Assembly (NCBI GenBank): GCA_035325905.1
Contig: DAOKYY010000006.1
Span: 20,221 to 84,220 of the forward strand
Origin: DYGX01 sp035325905
GTDB taxonomy: Bacteria > Chloroflexota > Anaerolineae > Aggregatilineales > Aggregatilineaceae
DNA length: 64,000 nt
Reading direction: 5' to 3'
Positions 7,986 through 15,456 of the stretch are shown here, in pieces. The notes under the pieces were generated by a model. That model searched no databases. It was not told where the DNA came from and was given only the letters and a program-made list of their open reading frames with translations. Every line of letters begins with the position of its first letter. Position 1 is the stretch's first letter. The position numbers were made by a program, and so were the translations under genes.

Positions 7986-8717
7986 CTATTCGGCCAGACC
8001 GGGGAATTTCACGTCCCACGGGATCGCCACTTCGTAGACGCGCGCCAGCTCCAGCAGGCCGCCATGCACCAGCAGCGCCAGCCCGCGATAGAAGCCGGTC
8101 TGCGCGTAATCCACCGCCAGCTCAGCCCACTTCCAGCCCCAGCGCAGCAGGTGATCCGCCAGGAACTCGCGCTGGGCCGCCAGCAGCTCGGCCAGTGGCT
8201 CGTCGTCCCCGTCTTCGAGCGCCGCGACGCCCTGCTCCGACAGGTGCGCGATGAAGCTCAGCTCAAACGCGATATGATCCTCCGGCTCCTTGCCGTCAGT
8301 GCTCGGCTCAACGCCGAAGCGCGCGAACCAGCGCCGCACATCCAGCGTCTCTTCCTGGAAGGTCATGCGCTCCTGGCTGAAATAGACCGACTCCCAGGCG
8401 GGGACCATCATCCGGCGCTGGCCGACGAACAGGCGCGTATAGTCCACCTTCAGGTCGCGCAGCGCCTCTTCGCTCAGGCCCTCGCGCGCCAGCGTCCCCG
8501 TCCAGTCTTGCAGCAATTCCAGGCCGCGCTGCGTGCTTTCCTGCTCTCCGGCGAACGGCGCTTCATCAAACAGGCTGTCCGCCGCCAGCGGCTCGAGCCA
8601 TTCACGCGAGGGGTTGCTGTAGAGCAGCTTGCCGAGCAGGCCAAACAACAGCGCCTCGCCCATCAGAACAGGCGCCCAGTCAGTGTGATGGGTGGAGCCA
8701 GTAGAGGTTGCAGTCAC
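7986..8717 (-). CDS. TorD/DmsD-family molybdoenzyme chaperone
   Basis: This 243-residue, probably all-helical protein has the TorD-family hallmarks: YTRLFVGQRRMMVPAWESVY in the middle and PEDHIAFELSFIAHL further on, then a FLADHLLRWGWKWAE helix. Family members bind twin-arginine signal peptides and help insert the molybdenum cofactor. GTG 8717 is chosen because TTGGAG lies about 8 bases upstream; an upstream ATG at 8837 would add 40 residues unlike the family. The gene heads a two-gene unit with the radical SAM gene. No molybdoenzyme catalytic subunit lies in this window, so its client is encoded elsewhere. Confidence 0.82.
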   Translation of the reverse strand: MTATSTGSTHHTDWAPVLMGEALLFGLLGKLLYSNPSREWLEPLAADSLFDEAPFAGEQESTQRGLELLQDWTGTLAREGLSEEALRDLKVDYTRLFVGQRRMMVPAWESVYFSQERMTFQEETLDVRRWFARFGVEPSTDGKEPEDHIAFELSFIAHLSEQGVAALEDGDDEPLAELLAAQREFLADHLLRWGWKWAELAVDYAQTGFYRGLALLVHGGLLELARVYEVAIPWDVKFPGLAE

Positions 8718-9048
8718 GAATGCGCTCCAATCTAAGCGTCTGAGAGTGATTGCCGTGCAAGCTCGCGGCGCGATCCGCGCAAGGAATCGCAGCGCAGGGT
8801 GAGTATAGGCGAAATCGACCGGCGACGCGGGGGTCAATAATCATCAGAACTGGCGATCTATGTAAACAGGCTATGCAAACAGGCAGCGGCTACCCCGATG
8901 CGATCCTTCGGCGCATCGCCACCAAAACGTTTTCGTTTATCCGGGCGTCGGTTATAATACCGCTAAGCGGTAGCGCCCTCTTTTATTCAGGACTGGGCCA
9001 GGCCCTATTCAGCGGTCACTCCCGGTTCACCTAAATGGTTTTTTGCTG
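8718..9048. other. Divergent intergenic region with promoter and palindrome
   Basis: This 331-base region separates the minus-strand chaperone gene from the plus-strand GNAT gene. A good -10 box TATAAT lies at 8953-8958. It overlaps the palindrome TACCGCTAAGCGGTA (8958-8972), which would sit across the start site of transcription reading towards 9049 and could be an operator. No convincing -35 box is visible. The leader from there contains no recognisable RNA motif. The open frame at 8750-9034 has no protein-like features. Confidence 0.4.
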
Positions 9049-9528
9049 ATGACTTCCATCCGTCCGATGGTGTCCGAAGATATCCCGACGATCGCGCGCT
9101 GGATCGCCGCGATCCCCCTGTGGCAGCGTTACAATTACTCCGCCGCAGCCGCGCAGCGTGGCCTGGAGCAGGCGCTGGCGCGGGGCGACCTGCTGCTGAC
9201 CGCCGACACGGACGACGCGCCCGCCTGCGGGCTGGCCTGGTGCCTGCCGCGCGGCGCGTTTGGACGCAGCACCTATCTACGGCTGCTCGGCGTGCAAAGC
9301 GGGCTGCACGGCGCGGGTCTCGGCGCGGCGCTGCTCGACGCCGCCGAGCAGGAGGCCGCGCGCAGCGCCGGCGATCTGATGCTGCTGGTGTCCGATTTCA
9401 ACCTGAGCGCGCAGCGTTTTTACCAGCGCCAGGGCTACCGGAAGGTCGGGGCGATTCCCGGTTACGTCCTGCCGGATGTCACGGAGCTGATTTTCTGGAA
9501 ACGCCTGGCTCCATCGGGCGCGTCTTAG
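9049..9528 (+). CDS. GNAT family N-acetyltransferase
   Basis: The 159-residue protein is a single GNAT domain. It opens with the SIRPMVSEDIPTIARW substrate-side strand and helix, carries the acetyl-CoA loop region SGLHGAGLGAALLDAAEQEA, and ends with the usual NLSAQRFYQRQGYRKVG block. The acceptor substrate cannot be told. ATG 9049 is preferred over TTG 9043. It stands alone, 114 bases before the peptide-transporter operon. Confidence 0.8.
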   Translation: MTSIRPMVSEDIPTIARWIAAIPLWQRYNYSAAAAQRGLEQALARGDLLLTADTDDAPACGLAWCLPRGAFGRSTYLRLLGVQSGLHGAGLGAALLDAAEQEAARSAGDLMLLVSDFNLSAQRFYQRQGYRKVGAIPGYVLPDVTELIFWKRLAPSGAS

Positions 9529-9642
9529 CGCAGGAAAGGAGGCGCTCAACCACCGACCTCACGCTCGCAGGTGCGGTTCTGTCCAGGTGTGATTTCTTCG
9601 AAGCAGCTTTTCGGTGCAGTTTTTTCTGAGAGAGGAATTGAC

Positions 9643-11169
9643 ATGAGATCAGCAAAACCCCTTACCCTGTCTTTGATCGTTCTCGCCGCGCTGCTGTTCG
9701 GCGCCCTCAGCCCGATCGCGGCGCAGGATGGCGGGAACATCTTGATCATGGCGCGCGCCGCCGACACCACCGGTCTCGACCCGCACACCCAGACCGCGTT
9801 CGCCTCGGCGCGCCTCCTGGAGCTGATCTACGAGCCGCTCGTGCTGCTCGACGCCGACCTGAACCTGATCCCCGGCCTGGCCGAAAGCTGGGAGTTCTCC
9901 GACGACGCGACGCAGCTCACTTTCACGCTGCGCCAGGGCGTCAAGTTCCACGATGGCTCGGACTTTACTTCCGAGGACGTGAAAGCGTCGTTCGAGCGCA
10001 TCCTCGACGAGGCGACCGGCGCGGCGACCCGCGCCAACCTCGCCAGCATTGAGAGCATCGATACCCCGGATGACTACACCGTCGTGCTGAACCTCAACAC
10101 GGCGGACGTGCCGCTGGCCAGCGCGCTGACGACCTTCAACGCCGTGATCCTGTCGTCCGACGTGATCGCCAATGGCGACCCGACGACGGACGTGATCGGC
10201 ACCGGGCCGTTCAAGCTCGAAAGCTGGGTGCCTGAGGAGAAGACCATCCTCAGCGCCAACCCTGACTGGTGGGGTGAGGGGCCATTCGTGGACGGGATCG
10301 AGATGCGCGTGATCCCCGATGAAGCCTCGATTCTGGCCGCGCTGCGCGCCGGTGAGATCGACTTCGCGCTGCTGAACGACCCGTTGGTCGCCACGCTGCT
10401 GATCGACGATCCGAACATCGTCCTCAACCGCGCCCCGGCGATCGCCTACCACGTCCTGCAGCTCAACGCCGCGCGCCCGCCGTTGGACATTCTTGAAGTC
10501 CGGCAGGCGATTTCGTGCGCGGTGGACCGCCAGGCCGTGCTGGACACCGCCGCCCTGGGTGAAGGCGAAGTGACCGGCCCGCTGACGATCCCGGCCTACA
10601 AGCTGCCCCTCGACGAGTTCTTCTGCTACGAGCAAGACCTGGACAAGGCGCGCGAGCTGATGGCCCAGGCGGGTCTGGAAGACGGCTTCACGCTGAAGGT
10701 CATCGCTGCGAACGCCGAGCCGCCGACCGCGCTGGCCGAGGCCCAGACCATCCAGGCCCAGCTTGCCGAGATCGGGATCGAAGTCGAAATCGAGCCGCTG
10801 GAGCTGAGCGTCTACGTGGACCGCTGGCTGGCGGCGGACTTCGACGCGGCAGTCGCGCTCAATGGCGGGCGCCCGGACCCGTACACCATGTACGCGCGTT
10901 ACTGGGTAAAGGGCGGCAACCTGAGCACTGTCGCGGGCTACGGCGACGACACGCTCGATCAGTTGATGGCCGCTGGCCGCGCCGCGACTGACCCGGCCGA
11001 GCGCTTCGAGATCTTCTCCGACTTCCAGCGCCACCTCGTCGAGATGGCGCCGTGGATCTGGCTCTACACCGAGTACGAGTACACGGCCCAGCAGCCCTAC
11101 GTCCAGGGTTTCATCCCGATGCCCACCGACTCGCTCTACGCGCTGAGCCAGGTCACACTAGAGAAATAA
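9643..11169 (+). CDS. ABC transporter substrate-binding protein, peptide/nickel family (SBP family 5)
   Basis: The 508-residue protein has a signal peptide (residues 1-27, cut near PIAAQ) and the extracellular solute-binding family 5 fold. Typical blocks are LIYEPLVLLDADLNLIPGLA, TFTLRQGVKFHDGSDFTSED and GTGPFKLESWVPEE, with DPYTMYARYW near the ligand site. It captures oligopeptides, dipeptides, nickel or glycans for uptake. ATG 9643 follows GAGAGGAA; the ORF upstream of it is not protein-like. Two matching permease genes follow, but no dppD/dppF-type ATPase. A 9-bp GC hairpin lies between this gene and the first permease. Confidence 0.9.
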   Translation: MRSAKPLTLSLIVLAALLFGALSPIAAQDGGNILIMARAADTTGLDPHTQTAFASARLLELIYEPLVLLDADLNLIPGLAESWEFSDDATQLTFTLRQGVKFHDGSDFTSEDVKASFERILDEATGAATRANLASIESIDTPDDYTVVLNLNTADVPLASALTTFNAVILSSDVIANGDPTTDVIGTGPFKLESWVPEEKTILSANPDWWGEGPFVDGIEMRVIPDEASILAALRAGEIDFALLNDPLVATLLIDDPNIVLNRAPAIAYHVLQLNAARPPLDILEVRQAISCAVDRQAVLDTAALGEGEVTGPLTIPAYKLPLDEFFCYEQDLDKARELMAQAGLEDGFTLKVIAANAEPPTALAEAQTIQAQLAEIGIEVEIEPLELSVYVDRWLAADFDAAVALNGGRPDPYTMYARYWVKGGNLSTVAGYGDDTLDQLMAAGRAATDPAERFEIFSDFQRHLVEMAPWIWLYTEYEYTAQQPYVQGFIPMPTDSLYALSQVTLEK

Positions 11170-11191
11170 CTCGCCTCTTCCGGTCTATCTT

Positions 11192-11217
11192 CGGGGCGCG
11201 TCGCAGGGCGCGCCCCG
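11192..11217 (+). promoter_or_regulatory. Intercistronic GC hairpin after the binding-protein gene
   Basis: CGGGGCGCG (11192-11200) pairs with CGCGCCCCG (11209-11217) around an 8-base loop. There is no T-run, so it more likely protects or partly terminates the upstream mRNA than ending all transcription. Confidence 0.55.
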
Positions 11218-11232
11218 GCTGAGGTTTCGCGT

Positions 11233-12198
11233 ATGCTCCGCTATCTGATGCAGCGCGCCATCGCTTTCGTGCCGACGGTGCTGGGCGTGACGCTGCTGGT
11301 GTTCTTCGCCATCCGGGCCATCCCAGGCGACGCGATTACGGCCATGCTCGGCACCGAGGCCGGGATGCTGACCGCTAACCAGCGCGCCGCGCTTGAGGAA
11401 TACTTCGGCCTCGACAAACCGGCCTACGTCCAGTATTTCAACTGGCTCGGCAACCTGCTCCAGGGAGACCTCGGCTATTCGGTGCGCCACGGCCAGCCGG
11501 TGCTCGACGTGATTCTGGCGCGTTTTCCGGTGACGCTGGAGCTAGCGGTGCTGGCCGTCCTGATCGCGCTGGCGATCGGTCTGACCTTTGGCATGATCGC
11601 GGCGATTTTCCACAACTCGGTGATCGATCTGTTCGGGCAGCTTTTCGCGCTGATCGGGCTGGCCGCGCCGAACTTCCTGATTGGCACGCTGATTATCTAC
11701 GTCCTGTCGGTCTATTTTGGCATCCTGCCGAACGCCGGAAACTACGTCGATCTGACCGAAGACCCGGTCAAGAATTTTGAGCAGATTATCTTCCCGGCGA
11801 TTACGCTTGGCTTCGCGTTCTCGGCGTCGGTGATGCGCATGACGCGCTCGGCCATGCTCGAAGTGCTCGGGCAGGACTACATCCGCACCGCGCGCAGCAA
11901 GGGCCTGCGCGAGCGAGCGATTATCTCGCGGCACGCGCTACGCAACGCGCTGATCCCCATCGTGACGCTGGTCGGCGTGGAGGCGGGCTACCTGCTCGGC
12001 GGGACGGTCATTGTAGAGGAGATTTTCACGCTGCCGGGGATCGGCCGGCTGGCGTACAACGCCATCTCGCAGCGCGACTACGCGCTGATCCAGGGCGTCA
12101 CGTTGTTTATCGCGCTTAACTTCGTGGTCATCAATCTCGTCGTCGATTTTGTCTACACGCTGCTCGACCCGCGTATCTCGTATGCCAAACACAGCTAA
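11233..12198 (+). CDS. ABC transporter permease, DppB/OppB type
   Basis: The 321-residue integral membrane protein has about six membrane segments, the first at residues 9-30 (IAFVPTVLGVTLLVFFAIRAIPGD, the typical DppB start). The cytoplasmic coupling loop is YIRTARSKGLRERAII followed by RHALRNALIPIV, the EAA-like motif that contacts the ATPase. The C-terminus YTLLDPRISY is family-typical. It forms the channel with the next gene's product. Confidence 0.9.
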   Translation: MLRYLMQRAIAFVPTVLGVTLLVFFAIRAIPGDAITAMLGTEAGMLTANQRAALEEYFGLDKPAYVQYFNWLGNLLQGDLGYSVRHGQPVLDVILARFPVTLELAVLAVLIALAIGLTFGMIAAIFHNSVIDLFGQLFALIGLAAPNFLIGTLIIYVLSVYFGILPNAGNYVDLTEDPVKNFEQIIFPAITLGFAFSASVMRMTRSAMLEVLGQDYIRTARSKGLRERAIISRHALRNALIPIVTLVGVEAGYLLGGTVIVEEIFTLPGIGRLAYNAISQRDYALIQGVTLFIALNFVVINLVVDFVYTLLDPRISYAKHS

Positions 12199-13081
12199 CA
12201 CGACCATGAGCGCGACCGTCACGCTCGACGCACCGCAGAAACAGCCCGGTTTTTTCCGGCGCCTGCTCAAAAGCCCCAGCGGCGTGGTCGGCATCGTGAT
12301 CATCGCGTTTTACCTCGGCGTGGCGCTGGCCGGAGCGTTCGAGCTGACGCCGCACTCGCCGCTGCAACAGAACCGGCTCGACCGTCTCCAAGCGCCGAGC
12401 GCCACCTATCGCATGGGCACCGACCTCTACGGGCGCGACGTGCTCAGCCGGGTGATAGACGGCGCGACGAACTCCTTGCGCGTGGCGCTGGCCTCGGTGT
12501 TGCTGTCTGGCGTCGCGGGAACGCTCCTCGGCGCGCTGTCGGGTTTTGCCGGCGGGCTGACCGACCATGTCATCATGCGCGTGATGGACGTGTTCTTCGC
12601 CTTTCCGGCGATCCTGCTGGCGCTGCTGGTCGTCGTCGTGCTGGGGCCGGGGCTGAACAATACCATCCTGGCGATCGCGGTGGTTTACACGCCGATCTTC
12701 GCCCGCGTGGCGCGCGGGCCGACGCTGTCCGTGCGCGAGATGGACTACGTCACGGCGGCGCGCTGCCTGGGCGTCAGCGAGCGCCGGATTCTGCTGCTGC
12801 ACGTCCTGCCGAATATCCTCGCCCCGCTGATCGTACAGATCAGCCTGGCGCTGTCCTGGTCGCTGCTAACCGAGGCCGGGCTGAGCTTCCTGGGGCTGGG
12901 GACGCGGCCCCCGCAGGCGTCGTGGGGTGTCATGCTCAGCGAGAGTCGCGCGCTGGCCGAGATAGCCCCCTGGCTGATGCTCTATCCGGGGCTGGCGATC
13001 ATGCTTGGCGTGCTGGGGTTCAACCTGCTTGGCGACGGGCTGCGTGACGTGCTCGATCCACGGCTGCGCGGCAAGCGCTGA
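12182..13081 (+). CDS. ABC transporter permease, DppC/OppC type
   Basis: This 299-residue membrane protein has an N-terminal OppC-type segment (KSPSGVVGIVIIAFYLGVAL), the GTDLYGRDVLSRVIDGATNS stretch that marks the family, about six membrane helices and the coupling loop MDYVTAARCLGVSERRI. ATG 12182 overlaps the dppB-type gene by 17 bases; ATG 12206 is an equally possible start giving 291 residues. No ATPase gene follows: the next 310 bases are non-coding and then a different transporter begins. The ATPases must be supplied from another locus. Confidence 0.9.
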   Translation: MPNTANTTMSATVTLDAPQKQPGFFRRLLKSPSGVVGIVIIAFYLGVALAGAFELTPHSPLQQNRLDRLQAPSATYRMGTDLYGRDVLSRVIDGATNSLRVALASVLLSGVAGTLLGALSGFAGGLTDHVIMRVMDVFFAFPAILLALLVVVVLGPGLNNTILAIAVVYTPIFARVARGPTLSVREMDYVTAARCLGVSERRILLLHVLPNILAPLIVQISLALSWSLLTEAGLSFLGLGTRPPQASWGVMLSESRALAEIAPWLMLYPGLAIMLGVLGFNLLGDGLRDVLDPRLRGKR

Positions 13082-13391
13082 ACCCGGCATGACGCCGTCT
13101 GTTCGAAGCAGCGGCGGGCGCCGTCACGGGCGCGTTTCGAAGCGAAAAAGCCGAGGCTGATTGCTCCGCAGCGCTCTGTGCTTCCGTTCCCGCCGCCAAC
13201 TTGACAAATACCCTGTATCGCTGCATTAATTAGCGTAGTCCTGGTGCGCGCGCGCGTCGGGAAACCGCTCTCAGAGCAGTCACCGGCGTTGTCGAAAAAA
13301 ACCGCTTGACGCCGGGATCTCCAACGTTTTTAGGGTGTTGGCAAGGGGAGACTGTGTCGCCCCGCCAGGTCTTTTAAGGAGGCCAAGGTCT
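13082..13391. other. Intergenic region carrying promoter and structured leader of the sugar ABC operon
   Basis: A promoter-like TTGACA (13201-13206) is followed after 18 bases by ATTAAT (13225-13230). Downstream, the leader contains a 7-bp inverted repeat CCGGCGT/ACGCCGG (13283-13289 with 13309-13315) and a small hairpin at 13345-13363 (GGGG, mismatch, GAC / GTC, mismatch, CCCC). The ribosome site AAGGAGG sits at 13377-13383. No known riboswitch is recognised. These repeats may bind a regulator or shape the mRNA. Confidence 0.45.
13201..13230 (+). promoter_or_regulatory. Sigma-70-type promoter for the sugar-binding-protein operon
   Basis: TTGACA at 13201 is a perfect -35 hexamer. With an 18-base spacer the -10 is ATTAAT (4 of 6 matches). 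It lies about 160 bases ahead of the start codon at 13392, and the preceding operon ends at 13081. Confidence 0.55.
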
Positions 13392-15353
13392 ATGAAGAAT
13401 GGGTTACGTTTAATTACTGTTTTGACCCTGGCGGTGATGGCGTTGTCGCCGCTCGTGGGCAGCGGGGTGTCGGCCCCAGTCAAAGCGCAGGACGACACCT
13501 TCACGATCGCCTGGATTCCGAAGGCGCTGAACAACCCCGTGTTCGAGCTTGGGCGCGACGGCTGCATGGCTGCCGCCGCGCAGCTTGGCGCCGAAGTCGG
13601 CCAGACGGTCGAGTGCCTGTACATGGGTTCGGTGAATTCTGACATGGCCGAGCAGGCGCGCATCATCGAGGACGCCATCTCGCAGGGCGTGGACGCGATT
13701 GGCGTGTCCTGCAACGACCCGGACGGCTGCGTGGACCCGATCAACGCCGCCATCGCCGCGGGCATCCCGACCATGACCTGGGACTCCGACTCGCCGGACT
13801 CAGGCCGCTTCACCTATCTCGGCGTCGATAACTACACCGGCGGCTGGGCAGCCGGCGAACTGCTGGTGAAGGCAATGGGCGAAGAAGGCAAGGTCGCGCT
13901 GCTGACCGGTGTGCCGGGCGCGTTCAACCTTGAGGAGCGTATTCGCGGCTTCAAGGACTATGTCGCGCAGTATCCGGGGATCGAGATCGTGGCGACGGTC
14001 GCCTGCAACGACGACATCAACCTCGGCGTGCAGGTGGTCGAAGAGACCATGCTTGCTAACCCCGACCTGAACGGCTGGTTCTTCGTCGGCCTGTGGCCGG
14101 TCTTCGCCGGGCGCGGCGCCATGCCGCAGTTCGAACAGGCTGTGCTGAACAACAACATGAAGGCCGTGGCGTTCGACACGCTGCCGGTCGAGCTGGAGTG
14201 GGTGCAGGACGGGCTGCTGCACGGCCTCGTCGGCCAGAAGTACTGGGGCTGGGGCTACGACACGGTCTTCATGGCGCTCAACCATGCGACCAACCTGTAT
14301 CCCTATCCCGACTGGACTGACAGCGGGATGGACATCGTGACGATCAACAATGTCGACGCGATGGCCGAGGCGTGGGCGACCAGCGACTTCACCCAACCGC
14401 TGCCCGCCGCCTATCCGCCGGAAGACGGCAAGTTCAGCATCGCCTGGATTCCGAAGGCGCTGAACAACCCCGTGTTCGAGCTTGGGCGCGACGGCTGCAT
14501 GGCTGCCGCCGCGCAGCTTGGCGCCGAAGTCGGCCAGACGGTCGAGTGCCTGTACATGGGTTCGGTGAATTCTGACATGGCCGAGCAGGCGCGCATCATC
14601 GAGGACGCCATCTCGCAGGGCGTGGACGCGATTGGCGTGTCCTGCAACGACCCGGACGGCTGCGTGGACCCGATCAACGCCGCCATCGCCGCGGGCATCC
14701 CGACCATGACCTGGGACTCCGACTCGCCGGACTCAGGCCGCTTCACCTATCTCGGCGTCGATAACTACACCGGCGGCTGGGCAGCCGGCGAACTGCTGGT
14801 GAAGGCAATGGGCGAAGAAGGCAAGGTCGCGCTGCTGACCGGTGTGCCGGGCGCGTTCAACCTTGAGGAGCGTATTCGCGGCTTCAAGGACTATGTCGCG
14901 CAGTATCCGGGGATCGAGATCGTGGCGACGGTCGCCTGCAACGACGACATCAACCTCGGCGTGCAGGTGGTCGAAGAGACCATGCTTGCTAACCCCGACC
15001 TGAACGGCTGGTTCTTCGTCGGCCTGTGGCCGGTCTTCGCCGGGCGCGGCGCCATGCCGCAGTTCGAACAGGCTGTGCTGAACAACAACATGAAGGCCGT
15101 GGCGTTCGACACGCTGCCGGTCGAGCTGGAGTGGGTGCAGGACGGGCTGCTGCACGGCCTCGTCGGCCAGAAGTACTGGGGCTGGGGCTACGACACGGTC
15201 TTCATGGCGCTCAACCATGCGACCAACCTGTATCCCTATCCCGACTGGACTGACAGCGGGATGGACATCGTGACGATCAACAATGTCGACGCGATGGCCG
15301 AGGCGTGGGCGACCAGCGACTTCACCCAGCCGCTGCCGCCGGCCTTCCCGTAG
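13392..15353 (+). CDS. Tandem-duplicated sugar ABC substrate-binding protein (two periplasmic-binding domains)
   Basis: The 653-residue protein has a signal peptide (1-32, cut near VKAQ) and two Peripla_BP_4-type sugar-binding domains in one chain: about 36-346 and 347-653. Normal family members have one domain of about 310 residues. Read by eye, bases 13506-14395 recur at 14439-15328, 933 bases on, without a mismatch, so 296 codons are duplicated exactly and in frame. Only the flanks differ: DDTFTIA versus DGKFSIA at the start, PLPAAYPPE versus PLPPAFP at the end. The start ATG follows AAGGAGG. It heads an ABC operon with a two-domain ATPase and a permease of ribose/xylose type. Confidence 0.92.
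   Translation: MKNGLRLITVLTLAVMALSPLVGSGVSAPVKAQDDTFTIAWIPKALNNPVFELGRDGCMAAAAQLGAEVGQTVECLYMGSVNSDMAEQARIIEDAISQGVDAIGVSCNDPDGCVDPINAAIAAGIPTMTWDSDSPDSGRFTYLGVDNYTGGWAAGELLVKAMGEEGKVALLTGVPGAFNLEERIRGFKDYVAQYPGIEIVATVACNDDINLGVQVVEETMLANPDLNGWFFVGLWPVFAGRGAMPQFEQAVLNNNMKAVAFDTLPVELEWVQDGLLHGLVGQKYWGWGYDTVFMALNHATNLYPYPDWTDSGMDIVTINNVDAMAEAWATSDFTQPLPAAYPPEDGKFSIAWIPKALNNPVFELGRDGCMAAAAQLGAEVGQTVECLYMGSVNSDMAEQARIIEDAISQGVDAIGVSCNDPDGCVDPINAAIAAGIPTMTWDSDSPDSGRFTYLGVDNYTGGWAAGELLVKAMGEEGKVALLTGVPGAFNLEERIRGFKDYVAQYPGIEIVATVACNDDINLGVQVVEETMLANPDLNGWFFVGLWPVFAGRGAMPQFEQAVLNNNMKAVAFDTLPVELEWVQDGLLHGLVGQKYWGWGYDTVFMALNHATNLYPYPDWTDSGMDIVTINNVDAMAEAWATSDFTQPLPPAFP
13506..15328 (+). repeat. Two perfect 890-bp direct repeats, 933-bp period
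   Basis: Copies are 13506-14395 and 14439-15328, separated by 43 bases of unique linker. I compared them by eye over most of their length and saw no difference. Both stay in the same reading frame. This is a recent duplication, a gene-conversion product or possibly an assembly artefact. Confidence 0.9.
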
Positions 15354-15376
15354 TATTCGCTCGGTTCTCGTCATTT

Positions 15377-15413
15377 CCCTGCGGTGAGGGCGTGCCTCTC
15401 ACCGCAGGGTTCT
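15377..15413 (+). terminator. Hairpin between binding-protein and ATPase genes (partial terminator)
   Basis: CCCTGCGGTGAG (15377-15388) pairs perfectly with CTCACCGCAGGG (15398-15409) around a 9-base loop, then TTCTCC. The weak T-tract suggests partial read-through into the ATPase gene, giving more binding protein than transporter. Confidence 0.65.
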
Positions 15414-15456
15414 CCTGATCCGCGCGTGAAGAAAAGTGTTTAGGAAGGCATCCACT

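Noticed and set aside
8750..9034. 94-codon frame between torD-like and GNAT genes
   Set aside because: Low-complexity hydrophilic translation without motif, overlapping the probable promoter.
9649..11034. 461-codon minus-strand open frame
   Set aside because: Antisense to the peptide-binding protein gene, with no motif or ribosome site.
13506..15328. Large direct repeat as mobile element or CRISPR
   Set aside because: The repeat is coding, in frame and confined to one gene; no transposase, terminal repeats or spacers.
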